Counted from the stretch's first letter, positions 1 through 8,727 are shown. The stretch: DNA of 64,000 nucleotides from Sphingobacterium sp. UBA5670 (GCF_002420705.1 NZ_DIIM01000020.1:193816-257815), one strand, 5' to 3'. Notes: generated by a model from the letters alone, not told the origin. Numbers and translations are program-made.

Positions 1-414
1 AATGAAAATGCGCTCCCCGTTTCCTAATACTCCTGCTGTTTCATACAATACGCCTTTACCCTCAGAAACTATCGCATCAAAAAATGCAAAGGCTTCTGTA
101 TTTTGTACCACATGATAATCCTTGCCTACCACACCTAGAGGAAATTTGTTATCTGTCCTTATTGTAGCGAATGCTTGCGGTACAGGTATACCACTATAAT
201 CAATTATGCTTCCGTCTTCTGATATACTAACCTTATCACTAACCGTTTGCAAGGGTATTTTTTCTACTTCGTAATCTAAGCCTGCGTAAATGATGGCCTC
301 TTTACTGGAAGGATAGTTTTCGACAACTTGTCCCAGTCCGTGCCACGCTTTTTGTTTAACGGAAAAAAATGAGTGTTGTCCTGTGATGTTATTAAAATTG
401 ATATTATGTGACAT
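1..414 (-). CDS. DUF932 (phage/plasmid-related) protein, 5' part
   Basis: This is the N-terminal 138 codons of a protein that runs off the left edge of the window. The ATG is at 414, and the first residues read MSHNINFNNITGQHSFFSVK, followed by KAWHGLGQVV. That K-AWHGLG opening, and the later VVGKDYHVVQNTEAFAFFD segment, are the signature I know from the DUF932 / TIGR03299 family found on plasmids, phages and ICEs. The biochemical role of the family is not established. It is divergent from the small genes at 921 onward. Its presence fits a mobile-element setting, usually near SOS-type or anti-restriction genes. The start is secure because the conserved motif begins about 20 residues in. Confidence 0.75.
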   Translation of the reverse strand, partial: MSHNINFNNITGQHSFFSVKQKAWHGLGQVVENYPSSKEAIIYAGLDYEVEKIPLQTVSDKVSISEDGSIIDYSGIPVPQAFATIRTDNKFPLGVVGKDYHVVQNTEAFAFFDAIVSEGKGVLYETAGVLGNGERIFI

Positions 415-920
415 GATAAAATGATTTAAGATGTTTAAAAAATGAAATTGAATTAAAACTGTAGCTTGTACTTCTGCCTGCCTTAAGGTTTGTCTCTGGC
501 CCTTTTTAGGTAGTTCCCTTTTGGGTTTCTGGGAGTGGTTCCTGTGCTGTTCATTTTCTTACGTTTAAAAGTTTACATAATGTTTATTGGTATGCTTCCT
601 TTTTTTTTGCCACCGACCCGCGGCTGTTTTTTTCAAAAGAAAAACCGAAAAAAAGAAAGCAAGCAAAGAATGGTGGGCGGCTAGCGAAGTGCTATAAGTC
701 CCGAAGGGTGGAATGCGTAGCAGGCCATTATGCGCACGCAGCGAAGCAGAACAACATTAGCTTAGCTGCCCTTTTGGTCGGTTATTTTGAAAAAACATAT
801 CGAACCTTTCCACTCAAAATAAAAACAGCCCCCAATGGGGGCCGGTGAGTGCATTAGCTGATCTGTATAAAAACCAAAAACCAATTACAGTTGTTACTGC
901 ATTAACATTATTGGCTTGAT
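415..920. other. Non-coding stretch with GC-rich structured island
   Basis: I find no convincing gene in these 500 bases. They separate the leftward DUF932 gene from the rightward gene at 921. The segment at about 674-771 is clearly richer in G and C than its surroundings. Its ends (GGGCGGCTAGC at 674 and GCTTAGCTGCCC at 760) can pair imperfectly, which would enclose about 75 bases. Poly-T and poly-A runs flank it at 598-609 and 632-660. It could be a structured RNA, a repeat copy or a transfer-related site. Nothing in the sequence decides among these. Confidence 0.35.
828..842 (-). terminator. Candidate intrinsic terminator (minus strand)
   Basis: GCCCCC, three bases, GGGGGC form a six-pair GC stem. 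Read on the minus strand, the stem is followed by a T-rich run (TGTTTTTATTTT), as in an intrinsic terminator. No minus-strand gene lies immediately upstream, so it may block read-through into the left region or be part of the structured island beside it. Confidence 0.35.
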
Positions 921-1163
921 ATGGAAATCTGGCAACTGGAAAAATTAAGAGAAAAAGGATTCAAGGTCCTCTACCGGGACCGGGATAAAGATTATTTCGT
1001 TCCCCGAACTGAACCGTATGAATGGCTATTGGAAACCATAAATGAAACGCCTTTGCGGGAGGATGAAATTATTGAGATAAGCGGCGCAATAGAACATTAC
1101 AAAGAGTATAAAGAACTATTGTCCTATATCAGGGTGGTGTACGTAAATGGGGAATTTGTCTGA
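921..1163 (+). CDS. Hypothetical small acidic protein
   Basis: This is an 80-residue ORF starting with ATG. The composition is normal for a cytoplasmic protein, rich in Glu, Lys and Arg, with no signal peptide or membrane segment. It has two charged helical stretches (LEKLREKGFKVLYRDRDKDY and the region around residues 45-65). I do not recognise a family. It precedes another small gene and the SRAP gene on the same strand, which suggests a short accessory operon of the mobile element. A gap of 76 bases to the next start leaves room for a separate promoter. Confidence 0.5.
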   Translation: MEIWQLEKLREKGFKVLYRDRDKDYFVPRTEPYEWLLETINETPLREDEIIEISGAIEHYKEYKELLSYIRVVYVNGEFV

Positions 1164-1239
1164 ATCCTGCTATCTGACTGCGCAGGTGAATTTTTAAAAT
1201 TGGTTACGTTTTTCGTAAATTAGTATAGAGAGTATTTAC

Positions 1240-1482
1240 ATGAGCAATTTGTTTAGCCTTGAGCGCTTTGTCTGGCAAAAAGAAGGTGTAACCCTGAAGA
1301 TCCGAGAATTAGAGGTAGGGTCAGAAACCGTTTTTCATATCATCTTTAGTGATGACAGGAAACCATTAGTACTTACCCGCATGAAGAGCTTTGCCGGTGC
1401 TTTATGGACAAGCATTCCCCAGGGCCGTAAAGAGGCAGAGGACATTGGAAAGATTATTGAAGATCACTTTAAAAAAGGATAG
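1240..1482 (+). CDS. Hypothetical small protein upstream of SRAP gene
   Basis: This is an 80-residue soluble protein with no signal peptide or membrane segment. It reads like a compact alpha/beta fold: strands around FVWQKEGVTLKIRELEVG and TVFHIIFSDD, with a C-terminal helix (EDIGKIIEDHFKK). No family is recognised. Its stop lies two bases before the ATG of the SRAP gene at 1485, so the two are almost certainly co-transcribed and translationally linked. A role together with the abasic-site sensor is possible, but that rests on position only. Confidence 0.6.
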   Translation: MSNLFSLERFVWQKEGVTLKIRELEVGSETVFHIIFSDDRKPLVLTRMKSFAGALWTSIPQGRKEAEDIGKIIEDHFKKG

Positions 1483-1484
1483 TT

Positions 1485-2312
1485 ATGTGTTATTATAACG
1501 GACAGAAAGTAAGCCGCGCGGAATTTATCCGTTTAATGGATTTGGAAAAAGCAGTGATGAATTATGATTTCCTCAATAAGGATATCCATGATGGATTTTC
1601 CTATGGAAATATTGCAGTCATTAAGCCAACAGAAGATAAATGTAATTTCGATATTGTCCAGATGGAATGGGGTTTTATTCCACCATATACCAAAAACAGA
1701 GAAGCAGTCGATAAAATGCGATTTGGCTATAAAAATGCACATGGTCAATTTGTAAAGCCTTACACAACTTTAAATGCGAGGGGTGATGAATTGTTATTTG
1801 TTGATCCGAATACCGGAAAGGAAAAGATGTTCCGCAAAGCGGCCTTAGAAAGAAGATGCCTGATCCTTTCCTCAGAGTTTTACGAATGGCAGCATATCTA
1901 TCCGACAAATAAACGAACCGGGGAACCGCTGAAAACTCCAAAGAAATACCCATATCATATTGGACTAAAAGATAAAGAGTATTTCTTTATTGCTGCTATC
2001 TGGCAGCCCTGGACAGATAAAGAAACTGGAGAAACCGTAGATACTGTCGCTTTGGTGACCACTGAAGCCAATTCTTTGATGAAGCAAATCCATAATTCTA
2101 AAAACCGGATGCCAACGATGCTTCCCGATGAACTGGCCTGGGAATGGATGATGGGTGACCTTTCTGAAGAGCGTATTACAGAACTGGCTAATTATCAGAT
2201 CAGCGCAAAGGAAATGGAGGCATATACGGTAGAGAAAGACTTTAAAACAACCGGAACTCCCGGTAAAGCATTTGTTTACGCAGAAGTTCCGGAGTTACAA
2301 TATGAAGTATAA
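1485..2312 (+). CDS. SRAP-domain (HMCES/YedK family) abasic-site protein
   Basis: SRAP proteins attach covalently, through the cysteine exposed after Met removal, to abasic sites in single-stranded DNA, which shields them from cleavage. The expected residues are visible. Cys2 follows the initiator Met, Asn97 sits in TTLNARGDE, Glu134 in EFYEW, and His203 in the IHNSKNRMP motif. At 275 residues it is slightly longer than YedK (about 220) because of inserts near 140-155 and 175-185. The ATG at 1485 must be the start because Cys2 is catalytic. It is coupled to the preceding 80-residue gene and converges on the small membrane gene at 2315. It fits the DNA-repair theme of this region (LigD, DinB, DnaE). 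Confidence 0.93.
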   Translation: MCYYNGQKVSRAEFIRLMDLEKAVMNYDFLNKDIHDGFSYGNIAVIKPTEDKCNFDIVQMEWGFIPPYTKNREAVDKMRFGYKNAHGQFVKPYTTLNARGDELLFVDPNTGKEKMFRKAALERRCLILSSEFYEWQHIYPTNKRTGEPLKTPKKYPYHIGLKDKEYFFIAAIWQPWTDKETGETVDTVALVTTEANSLMKQIHNSKNRMPTMLPDELAWEWMMGDLSEERITELANYQISAKEMEAYTVEKDFKTTGTPGKAFVYAEVPELQYEV

Positions 2313-2314
2313 AA

Positions 2315-2515
2315 TTATATCATCCTATGGTTAGGTTCATCTTTTGTATTCCTGACAAGGCCGATACCGGCAAAAAAGAAGATCAAACCGATCACGCCCA
2401 CTACCGCAAGGGTCGTGTAATCCTTGCTTTTACCGATCAGTTCATATCCGGTATATATTAAACCGACTATTCCAAGAATGGTCAATATTGTTCCAAATGT
2501 ACGTTTGACGTTCAT
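2315..2515 (-). CDS. Small two-helix membrane protein
   Basis: This 66-residue protein has two hydrophobic segments (about 8-25 and 37-55) with GIVGLIYTGYELIG and VVGVIGLIFFFAGIGLV character, separated by a short charged loop. The C-terminus is charged. Similar short membrane proteins are common in Sphingobacteriaceae near stress genes, but I cannot give a function. It lies 41 bases downstream of the ligD start on the same strand order (transcribed left), so it is probably not in the ligD operon unless transcription continues past the ligD stop at 2557. The start at 2515 is an ATG. Confidence 0.7.
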   Translation of the reverse strand: MNVKRTFGTILTILGIVGLIYTGYELIGKSKDYTTLAVVGVIGLIFFFAGIGLVRNTKDEPNHRMI

Positions 2516-2556
2516 AGCTTGTGTTTTTAGTTTATAGTTAGGAATTTCTGTACCTT

Positions 2557-5256
2557 TTACTTCTGGTACTTTTCAATAACCTGTTTAAGGTTTATACCTT
2601 TACCCAATACTGGTTTAAAAATATCCCCTTCGCTATTCATCCGCTCAATGGCATTGAAGATATTAAAATCACTAATTTTTAAACCTTTCTTTACCTCGAC
2701 CCAATGCAAAGGCATGGATACTGTTGCTCCCGGTTTAGGACGCACAGAGTATACTGAGGCAATAGTGGCATGAGGTCTGTTTTGAAGAAAGTCCAGATAC
2801 ATTTTCCCCTTCCGATCTTTTATAGCACGTTCCAAACTGGTGTAATCCGGAAGTTCCCTGTTTACCATAGTAACAATTACCCGTGCAAATTCTTTTGACT
2901 GTTCATAGGTGTATTTATTACCAAGGGGAATGTAAATATGCAGCCCTGTTGAGCCGCTGGTTTTACAGTAGCTCGGTACACCCATATCGTCAAGGATACT
3001 TTTGGTGACTTGTGCAGCTTCCACCACCTGATCGAATGAATTTTTATCAGGATCAAGGTCTATGATACAAAATGTTGGGTGCTCCGGCTTTTTTATAGTA
3101 CTGTTCCAGGGATTCATTTCAATACAACCAAGATTCGCCATATACAACAAAGTGGCTTCATCTTTCCCGACTAAATAGTGCTTATCTTCTTCGTCTGTAT
3201 CGCTATGGTAGAGATAAGTCTCTGCCCAGTCGGGTGCCGAATCTGTTACATTTTTAAAATAAAAGCCTTTTCCTTCAATCCCATTTGGAAAGCGGTTCAT
3301 ACTTTGGGGCCGGTCTTTTAAATACGGTAATATAAACGGAGCTGCCTGGTAGTAATAATTAATAAGGTCCCTTTTCGTTATTCCCTCTTTAGGCCAGAAT
3401 ACTTTGTCCAGGTTGGTAAATTTCAACTCATGACGATTTACCTTTCGTACCTGGGTTTTATCAGTAGGGTTTAAAAGCGTTTTCCGCTCTCCTTTACCTC
3501 TGGGGGTCACCAATTTATCCGAACTATCATCTACCAGTTTTTCTGTTGGGGCTTCCTGTTCCAGGATAACTTTTTTTGCGCTTTTATCCTCCCGCATGCC
3601 ATCAAAAGAAGGGTGACGCATGATACCGTCACTTGTTAATTCAGTAAAGCTGACTTCACAAACAAGTTCCGGCTTCAGCCAGGTAACGGTAGCATGGGGC
3701 GGGTTGTGTCTGAAACGCGAAGGTTTATTCACATCAGGTTCGGCTGAAAAAGGAGCTTTGGATACAATAAGTGGCTTGAAAAGTTCCATCATTTCCTTTT
3801 GCAGCTTTTCATTAAATCCGGTTCCCACCTTCCCGGTATATATGAGATCTTTCCCTTCATATACGCCTACCAGGATGCTGCTAAATAATTTACTGGAATC
3901 ATCATTTAGTGTATATCCACCGATGACCACTTCCTGCCGTTTATTGGCTTTAATTTTTAACCAATCTTTTGACCGGTTATGTACATGGTAAATACTGTCT
4001 TTTCTTTTCGCCATGATGCCTTCTAAACCCAGTTTCTTGGCTTCCGCTAAAAACTGTATTCCGGATGTCTCAAAATGTTCACTGACTAAGATACTGCTAC
4101 TGACAGGAAGCACTGCTTTTAAAATGGCTTTACGCTCAAGAAGGGTAAGTTCGGTAAGATCCTGTCCGTTATACCACAGGATATCGAAGACATAATAGAC
4201 CAGGTCTCCATCTGCCTCACTTCTCCAGTTCTGCAGGGAGCCAAAATTGGCCGTACCGCTTTCACTGAGCACAACAACTTCCCCATCGAGTATGGCATTT
4301 AATTCCAGCTCTTTGAGCGTATCATAAATGGGGTAGAATTTTTCATTAAAACTTTTATCATTGCGGGATTTTAATTCCACTTCGCCTTTGTTCATAAAAG
4401 CGACGGCACGATAACCATCCCATTTGACTTCATATATCCAGTCCTCATCATCAAAAGGCTTGTCAACCAGGGTAGCCAGCATAGGCTCAATATGAGAATA
4501 GAATTTTTGCTTCTTTGTATTTTTAAGTATACCCTCGATATCCTTATTCTTCGCTGTCTTTTCCGCTGGGACGGCTTCAAGCTGATCGTTGATGAGTTCT
4601 GCAGCTTTAGCTTTCGTTGTACGTTTATCTTTTACCGTACTGTCTTTTTTGATAATATTTTCTCCGTACACCTTATCCGGAGACTTTTCCATCTGGGCGA
4701 TGGTCTTTTTAGAGATTACTGATTTATCTTTCTCTGTAATATCCTTGTCGCTGGCATATTTATCATCCAGCTTCATCAGGAGCCAGCCGTTTTCGCCCCT
4801 GCCATGTGCTTTTACTAAAGCGAATTCTCCCTTTAGCTTTTTACCATGTAGGGTAAACTTTAGCTTTCCGGAGTGCAGCTGGTGCAATAGTTCCTTTTCT
4901 TGCTTTGCAACATCAGTATCCTTCAACTCTACAGGCTCATAGGTACCTTCATCCCATACGATAACGGTACCTCCACCATATTGCCCTTTTGGAATGATAC
5001 CTTCAAAGTTCCTGTAATCATATGGGTGATCCTCAACCATCATCGCGAGCCTTTTTATATCAGGGTCCGTAGAAGGCCCTTTTGGCACTGCCCAACTTTT
5101 AAGCACACCATCCATTTCTAAACGGAAATCATAATGCAGGTGTGAAGCATCGTGTTTCTGAATGACAAACCGCAGTTCTTTGCCACTAGGTTTTCCTCCA
5201 AAAGGTTCGGGGGTCTTTTCCTCAGAACGCTTTTCACGGTATTTAGATAAGCCCAT
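2557..5256 (-). CDS. ligD: ATP-dependent DNA ligase D (phosphoesterase-ligase-polymerase)
   Basis: LigD seals double-strand breaks in bacterial non-homologous end joining, normally with Ku. All three modules are present in 899 residues. The N-terminal 3'-phosphoesterase domain (about 25-165) carries His35, His41, Asp43, Arg45 and His77 at the expected motif positions. The ATP-dependent ligase (about 255-560) has the nucleotidyl-acceptor Lys278 in EVKWDGYRA. The C-terminal primase-like polymerase (about 605-890) has the metal-binding DLD in FCIIDLDPD. The order phosphoesterase-ligase-polymerase is the Pseudomonas type. No Ku gene is visible in this window. A DUF3606 gene lies immediately upstream, separated by 46 bases and read in the same direction. 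Confidence 0.96.
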   Translation of the reverse strand: MGLSKYREKRSEEKTPEPFGGKPSGKELRFVIQKHDASHLHYDFRLEMDGVLKSWAVPKGPSTDPDIKRLAMMVEDHPYDYRNFEGIIPKGQYGGGTVIVWDEGTYEPVELKDTDVAKQEKELLHQLHSGKLKFTLHGKKLKGEFALVKAHGRGENGWLLMKLDDKYASDKDITEKDKSVISKKTIAQMEKSPDKVYGENIIKKDSTVKDKRTTKAKAAELINDQLEAVPAEKTAKNKDIEGILKNTKKQKFYSHIEPMLATLVDKPFDDEDWIYEVKWDGYRAVAFMNKGEVELKSRNDKSFNEKFYPIYDTLKELELNAILDGEVVVLSESGTANFGSLQNWRSEADGDLVYYVFDILWYNGQDLTELTLLERKAILKAVLPVSSSILVSEHFETSGIQFLAEAKKLGLEGIMAKRKDSIYHVHNRSKDWLKIKANKRQEVVIGGYTLNDDSSKLFSSILVGVYEGKDLIYTGKVGTGFNEKLQKEMMELFKPLIVSKAPFSAEPDVNKPSRFRHNPPHATVTWLKPELVCEVSFTELTSDGIMRHPSFDGMREDKSAKKVILEQEAPTEKLVDDSSDKLVTPRGKGERKTLLNPTDKTQVRKVNRHELKFTNLDKVFWPKEGITKRDLINYYYQAAPFILPYLKDRPQSMNRFPNGIEGKGFYFKNVTDSAPDWAETYLYHSDTDEEDKHYLVGKDEATLLYMANLGCIEMNPWNSTIKKPEHPTFCIIDLDPDKNSFDQVVEAAQVTKSILDDMGVPSYCKTSGSTGLHIYIPLGNKYTYEQSKEFARVIVTMVNRELPDYTSLERAIKDRKGKMYLDFLQNRPHATIASVYSVRPKPGATVSMPLHWVEVKKGLKISDFNIFNAIERMNSEGDIFKPVLGKGINLKQVIEKYQK

Positions 5257-5302
5257 AGCTGTAGTATTTAGAAGTTTTTAGTAAGTTTTGGATGAGTGGT
5301 GC

Positions 5303-5494
5303 TTATTTACCATGCTTTTTTTTCAGGTATTCGGTAAGCACTTTTCTGTCGTTTGAACCTGTTGCCCGAATCGCACCGGTAACAGCCTGGGAGGAAACAC
5401 CCATCTTTTCCTTAAAATATTGGATTTCGTAATTTTCTGATCCGCTTACTTTATTGCGGTCGGAAGCTCCTTTTTTAGATTTATTATCTGCCAT
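5303..5494 (-). CDS. DUF3606 domain protein
   Basis: This 63-residue basic protein shows the DUF3606 pattern: a NENYEIQYF-like helix, KMGVS followed by an AVTGAIRATGSNDRKVLTEYL segment (residues about 31-58), and a Lys-rich tail. Members are short, often sit beside ligD or other stress genes, and may be DNA-associated, but no biochemical activity is known to me. It ends 46 bases upstream of the ligD start and shares its direction, so co-transcription with ligD is likely. Confidence 0.8.
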   Translation of the reverse strand: MADNKSKKGASDRNKVSGSENYEIQYFKEKMGVSSQAVTGAIRATGSNDRKVLTEYLKKKHGK

Positions 5495-5684
5495 AAATTT
5501 TTATTAAAGTTCAAATTACCCTTCTCATAGTATAACACAGGCTGTCCTGCAATGGTTGGCTTAATTAGAGACAAGGGCAGAATTTACTCATGAAAATAAG
5601 TCTTAATGCCTAATAATAACTACTTAATCAAAATCTTACATTTTCTTTTACAGTTTAAAATTCAACCTTATAAAATTTAGATAA

Positions 5685-5716
5685 AAAAATCCACGAATTT
5701 ATATTCGTGGATTTTT
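5685..5716. terminator. Strong bidirectional intrinsic terminator after the CBASS operon
   Basis: A perfect 14-pair hairpin (AAAAATCCACGAAT, four-base loop, complementary arm) has a run of T on both sides. It lies 50 bases past the stop of the HNH-SAVED gene, which reads toward it, and 190 bases upstream of the DUF3606 gene. It isolates the CBASS operon from the ligD operon. Confidence 0.85.
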
Positions 5717-5766
5717 AAAGTATTAAAATTTTGAGTTTAATGTAAATCCCAAATACAGTGTTTTTG

Positions 5767-6891
5767 TTAAGCGTTCTTTATTTCAATTGCTTTTTTAAAA
5801 CCTGTATTTTCATCAAAAATAATTAATGGCATGTCTGCTTTTGGCATCCAAACTCGTCCAAACTCAATTGCCGTTGCAATTGGCATTGCGGGGAAAATAT
5901 TTAATTCCATTCCTGAACCGTACTTACTTTTTATTTCATTAAGTAACTTTCTAACTGCTACACTAAAGCTCGCAAGTTGACTTTTATTTTTTAAATAATC
6001 ATTAAACGGCTCACCTATAGTCAATGTATAAATAGAGCAATCCTCTCCCATTACAGAAGTAATTCTATCATTTGTGATCGTTGCACTTAATGAAATATTA
6101 AGGGCAACTTTTGGACAGCTTGGTTTTTCAGGGTGTGCTACTATATATTCGCAATCCTCGCCGTGGTTAGATAGATTCCAAGATTTAGGATCTCTAACAG
6201 GTTGATGAACATCAATGTGTTGAATATCATTAAGCATCGTACCCAATTTAATTAGTAGCGGCATGGGAGCAAATGCAAAGAGAGACAAATGTTTAATTTC
6301 GTTCTTTCTCAGCTTTGGCCGGAGTTGTTCGTTAAATTGTGTCTCTAAATTGTCGGTTTCAGTTTGCCAGAAAATATCATTTCTATCACGCTGTGGACTA
6401 TTTGACAATCCAAGATCTATCGCTGCTGGTTGCGCAGGATAATGAGTTGGAAGTAGAGATTCACGAACAGATTCATAAGTCAACATTGGCGTGTGTGCAC
6501 CCACATTTGCCTTATAAGTTACTATATGACTTTGCATGTCATGAGATATATCTGCACATGTAGCAATACGTTTTTCATGCTCCTTTTTCATCTCAATTAA
6601 CAATGATTCAGGATGACCTTCGACATCAATTTTGTCAATTAAGCGATGATGAGTGTCACAAAGCAACATCAGATTATTGATATCTTGCTTTAATTCGGCA
6701 GACCTTGTTAAATGGCCGCGGGGGCCACCGGGTTCATCAGCAACAATGTGGGCAATATAAGATTGATTAAACTCGCCTTTAGTCAGAGCATCTTCAAATA
6801 GAGAAGTATTACATCCTCTATATTGACATCTTCCGGCTGATTTTCCCCATAGAATAAATTTAACCGCTTGCGGAATATAAGATACACTCAT
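5767..6891 (-). CDS. cap5: Cap5-type CBASS effector: HNH endonuclease with SAVED domain
   Basis: Cap5 proteins are CBASS effectors. The C-terminal SAVED domain binds the cyclic nucleotide made by the CD-NTase and activates an N-terminal HNH nuclease that degrades DNA and kills the infected cell. Residues 20-90 hold the HNH motif set: zinc ligands Cys22 and Cys27, catalytic His48 in AHIVAD, His60, Asn73, Cys78 and His81/His82 in CDTHHRLID. Residues about 155-374 form the SAVED-like region, with no further catalytic motif. The length of 374 is typical. It is the last gene of a three-gene operon, 12 bases after the E2-like gene, and is followed by a strong terminator. The start ATG at 6891 is supported by the SYIPQAVKFILWGKSAGRC opening. 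Confidence 0.93.
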   Translation of the reverse strand: MSVSYIPQAVKFILWGKSAGRCQYRGCNTSLFEDALTKGEFNQSYIAHIVADEPGGPRGHLTRSAELKQDINNLMLLCDTHHRLIDKIDVEGHPESLLIEMKKEHEKRIATCADISHDMQSHIVTYKANVGAHTPMLTYESVRESLLPTHYPAQPAAIDLGLSNSPQRDRNDIFWQTETDNLETQFNEQLRPKLRKNEIKHLSLFAFAPMPLLIKLGTMLNDIQHIDVHQPVRDPKSWNLSNHGEDCEYIVAHPEKPSCPKVALNISLSATITNDRITSVMGEDCSIYTLTIGEPFNDYLKNKSQLASFSVAVRKLLNEIKSKYGSGMELNIFPAMPIATAIEFGRVWMPKADMPLIIFDENTGFKKAIEIKNA

Positions 6892-6903
6892 AGTTTTAGT
6901 TTA

Positions 6904-7356
6904 TTATTTTAAATCATCAATTTTTGTTTGGTTGTTATAAGGGTGAACTCCCCCGCCCTTCCAGTCATCGTCTGACCCAAGCCAAAGTTCGTAGTGGTAT
7001 AACCATTCATAAGCCCATAAAACTACTGTTTTAGTAAGCGGCATTGATGGATTCCATTGTTTTCCGTCTGGATAATATAGACACAATCTTTGCTTCTTTT
7101 GATCGTATACGTGAGGAAGTTTCTTTGCGTTTTTCGACAATGGTAGAGGCAAAGGATGAATCACGTAAAAACGGGGTGGCTTTCCTATATCATATTCAAG
7201 TTTTACCTCGTACTGGTCACTTAAAGGAGATGGCTGTATTTTATGTTTCCAAATAAGCCCTTTGTCTCGTAAATTAGTTACTGTCGATTGTGGAAACATG
7301 CTTTTTAACATTCCCACTTGCACGCCGATACTAAGTTGTTTAATCTTATTTGCCAT
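6904..7356 (-). CDS. Stand-alone E2-like protein of type II-short CBASS
   Basis: This 150-residue protein sits between the CD-NTase and the effector, the position of the E2-only component in type II-short CBASS. In those systems the E2-like protein forms a covalent bond with the synthase and raises its activity, with no E1 or JAB protease. It has exactly one cysteine, Cys92 in RLCLYYPDG, following HVY. The hallmark WxxGGGxHP motif is at 132-139, and the PRFYVIHPLP strand is at 61-70. I chose ATG 7356 rather than the in-frame GTG at 7386. From 7356 the ATG overlaps the CD-NTase stop by 11 bases, a typical coupling arrangement. It contains no E1 or protease domain. Confidence 0.85.
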   Translation of the reverse strand: MANKIKQLSIGVQVGMLKSMFPQSTVTNLRDKGLIWKHKIQPSPLSDQYEVKLEYDIGKPPRFYVIHPLPLPLSKNAKKLPHVYDQKKQRLCLYYPDGKQWNPSMPLTKTVVLWAYEWLYHYELWLGSDDDWKGGGVHPYNNQTKIDDLK

Positions 7357-8572
7357 AGAATGTGTGAGGCTTAATTGCAGCTGCACCTAATGCTGTAATC
7401 CCGACATTGACATCAATTCTACTTTTGCCTTCTTCGGTCAATAAGCGAGCATTATCGGCAATGCTATTAAATGTTTTTTCCAGGAGTGGTGCACCTAAAG
7501 ATTTTGAAAATGATTCCTGAATTCGGTGAAGTCCAGTTAAGCTTAAGGCCTCCTCAAGATCACTTTGGACTTGTATAATCCATTTGTAAAAATTCTGCTC
7601 CCTTTTGGGATAATCCGCCCATTTATCCGCAAAATTCTCTTCAGAGTTAACTGGATTTTTAACCCATTTAATATTTCTCCCATACTTTTCGGAATATTCT
7701 TCTGTTATTAGTCCAGCCATTTTTTGTGTAATGTTTAGTAACGCTTCGAGAATATCTGTTTCCTTTTGGTATGCCTTTGATGCAAGGGTTGTGATAAGAA
7801 TTGAAATTGGCTTATCAATATCACCATCAAACATCATATCACGATGGCGTTTTAATATTTGAATTACTCTTTGTAATGGTAATTTATCTTTAGAGTATTT
7901 CGGAATCGGTTGAATTGATTCAAGGAGCAGTGCTGATTTTGAAAGTTCTAAACTAGCCTGATTGAAGAACCAGTTTGCATAACCAAAAGGATTACTTTTC
8001 ATCCAATTTAAATGATTAGCTTCACTTTTGTAATTAGGTTCAAGGTTATCTGTTATCCTAAGGGCTAAACCGTTTGCTTCTTCCATATCGTTATCAGAAA
8101 AGGCTTTTTCTAATAATACGCGGTATCCGCTGTCAACTATACATGGTAGAATATCAAGGTGATAATTCGCATCTTCAGAATAAACTAATGTCCAGCATCT
8201 TCTTCCTTCTGGACTTTTCAACATCTTTTTATAGGTGCCATGCGCCTTTAACTGGTCGCCAACTGCTTGCTTTAAGTCATATTGTGTCCATGACTCCTGT
8301 TTGCCGACCAATTGGCAAACCAAATCAATATCCAAATCATCTTTTTCATGGACGGGTTGAATCATTGTGCCAAGCATAAATGATCCTTGAGGAAGTATTT
8401 CTGGCGCATATTTACCAAGTAATGATTCATGTTTAGCCAAATGGAGGCCAACTGCGTCATAACTCTTTGAAATTGCATTATGTTGAGATTCGCTAATATC
8501 AAGATTTTTGCCTAACTCCTCTAGGATATTGTTAAATTGAAGTTTTTGTTGAGATGTAAGTTTTCCAATCAT
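7346..8572 (-). CDS. CD-NTase (cGAS/DncV-like nucleotidyltransferase) of CBASS
   Basis: This enzyme makes a cyclic di- or trinucleotide alarm signal upon phage infection. The nucleotidyltransferase core is clear: Gly63-Ser64 in PQGSFMLGT, the metal-binding pair Asp81 and Asp83 in DDLDIDLV, and the third Asp140 in YHLDILPC. The length of 408 residues suits the family, and the rest is the helical OAS1-C-like lobe. The clade and product cannot be read from sequence by eye. The C-terminus ends in TFYGK, so the glycine expected for E2-type conjugation is penultimate rather than terminal. It is the first gene of the operon. About 155 bases of AT-rich DNA upstream carry the promoter, but I see no clear consensus -7 element. 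Confidence 0.94.
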   Translation of the reverse strand: MIGKLTSQQKLQFNNILEELGKNLDISESQHNAISKSYDAVGLHLAKHESLLGKYAPEILPQGSFMLGTMIQPVHEKDDLDIDLVCQLVGKQESWTQYDLKQAVGDQLKAHGTYKKMLKSPEGRRCWTLVYSEDANYHLDILPCIVDSGYRVLLEKAFSDNDMEEANGLALRITDNLEPNYKSEANHLNWMKSNPFGYANWFFNQASLELSKSALLLESIQPIPKYSKDKLPLQRVIQILKRHRDMMFDGDIDKPISILITTLASKAYQKETDILEALLNITQKMAGLITEEYSEKYGRNIKWVKNPVNSEENFADKWADYPKREQNFYKWIIQVQSDLEEALSLTGLHRIQESFSKSLGAPLLEKTFNSIADNARLLTEEGKSRIDVNVGITALGAAAIKPHTFYGK

Positions 8573-8727
8573 AAAATTTTTAATTGATTAAATATTTGTA
8601 TATCAAAAAAATATCCACTTACGTTAATTAGTCATTTTGTCATGAATTAATTGTAATACTTTAATCTTCTTTGAAAAAAAGATTATTATTATAGTTGTAA
8701 TTTTTGACAATATGGCGCAAAAGAAAA

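Noticed and set aside
3620..5121. Several plus-strand frames opposite ligD
   Set aside because: They lie antisense within a strongly coding region with intact motifs and have no ribosome sites or family features.
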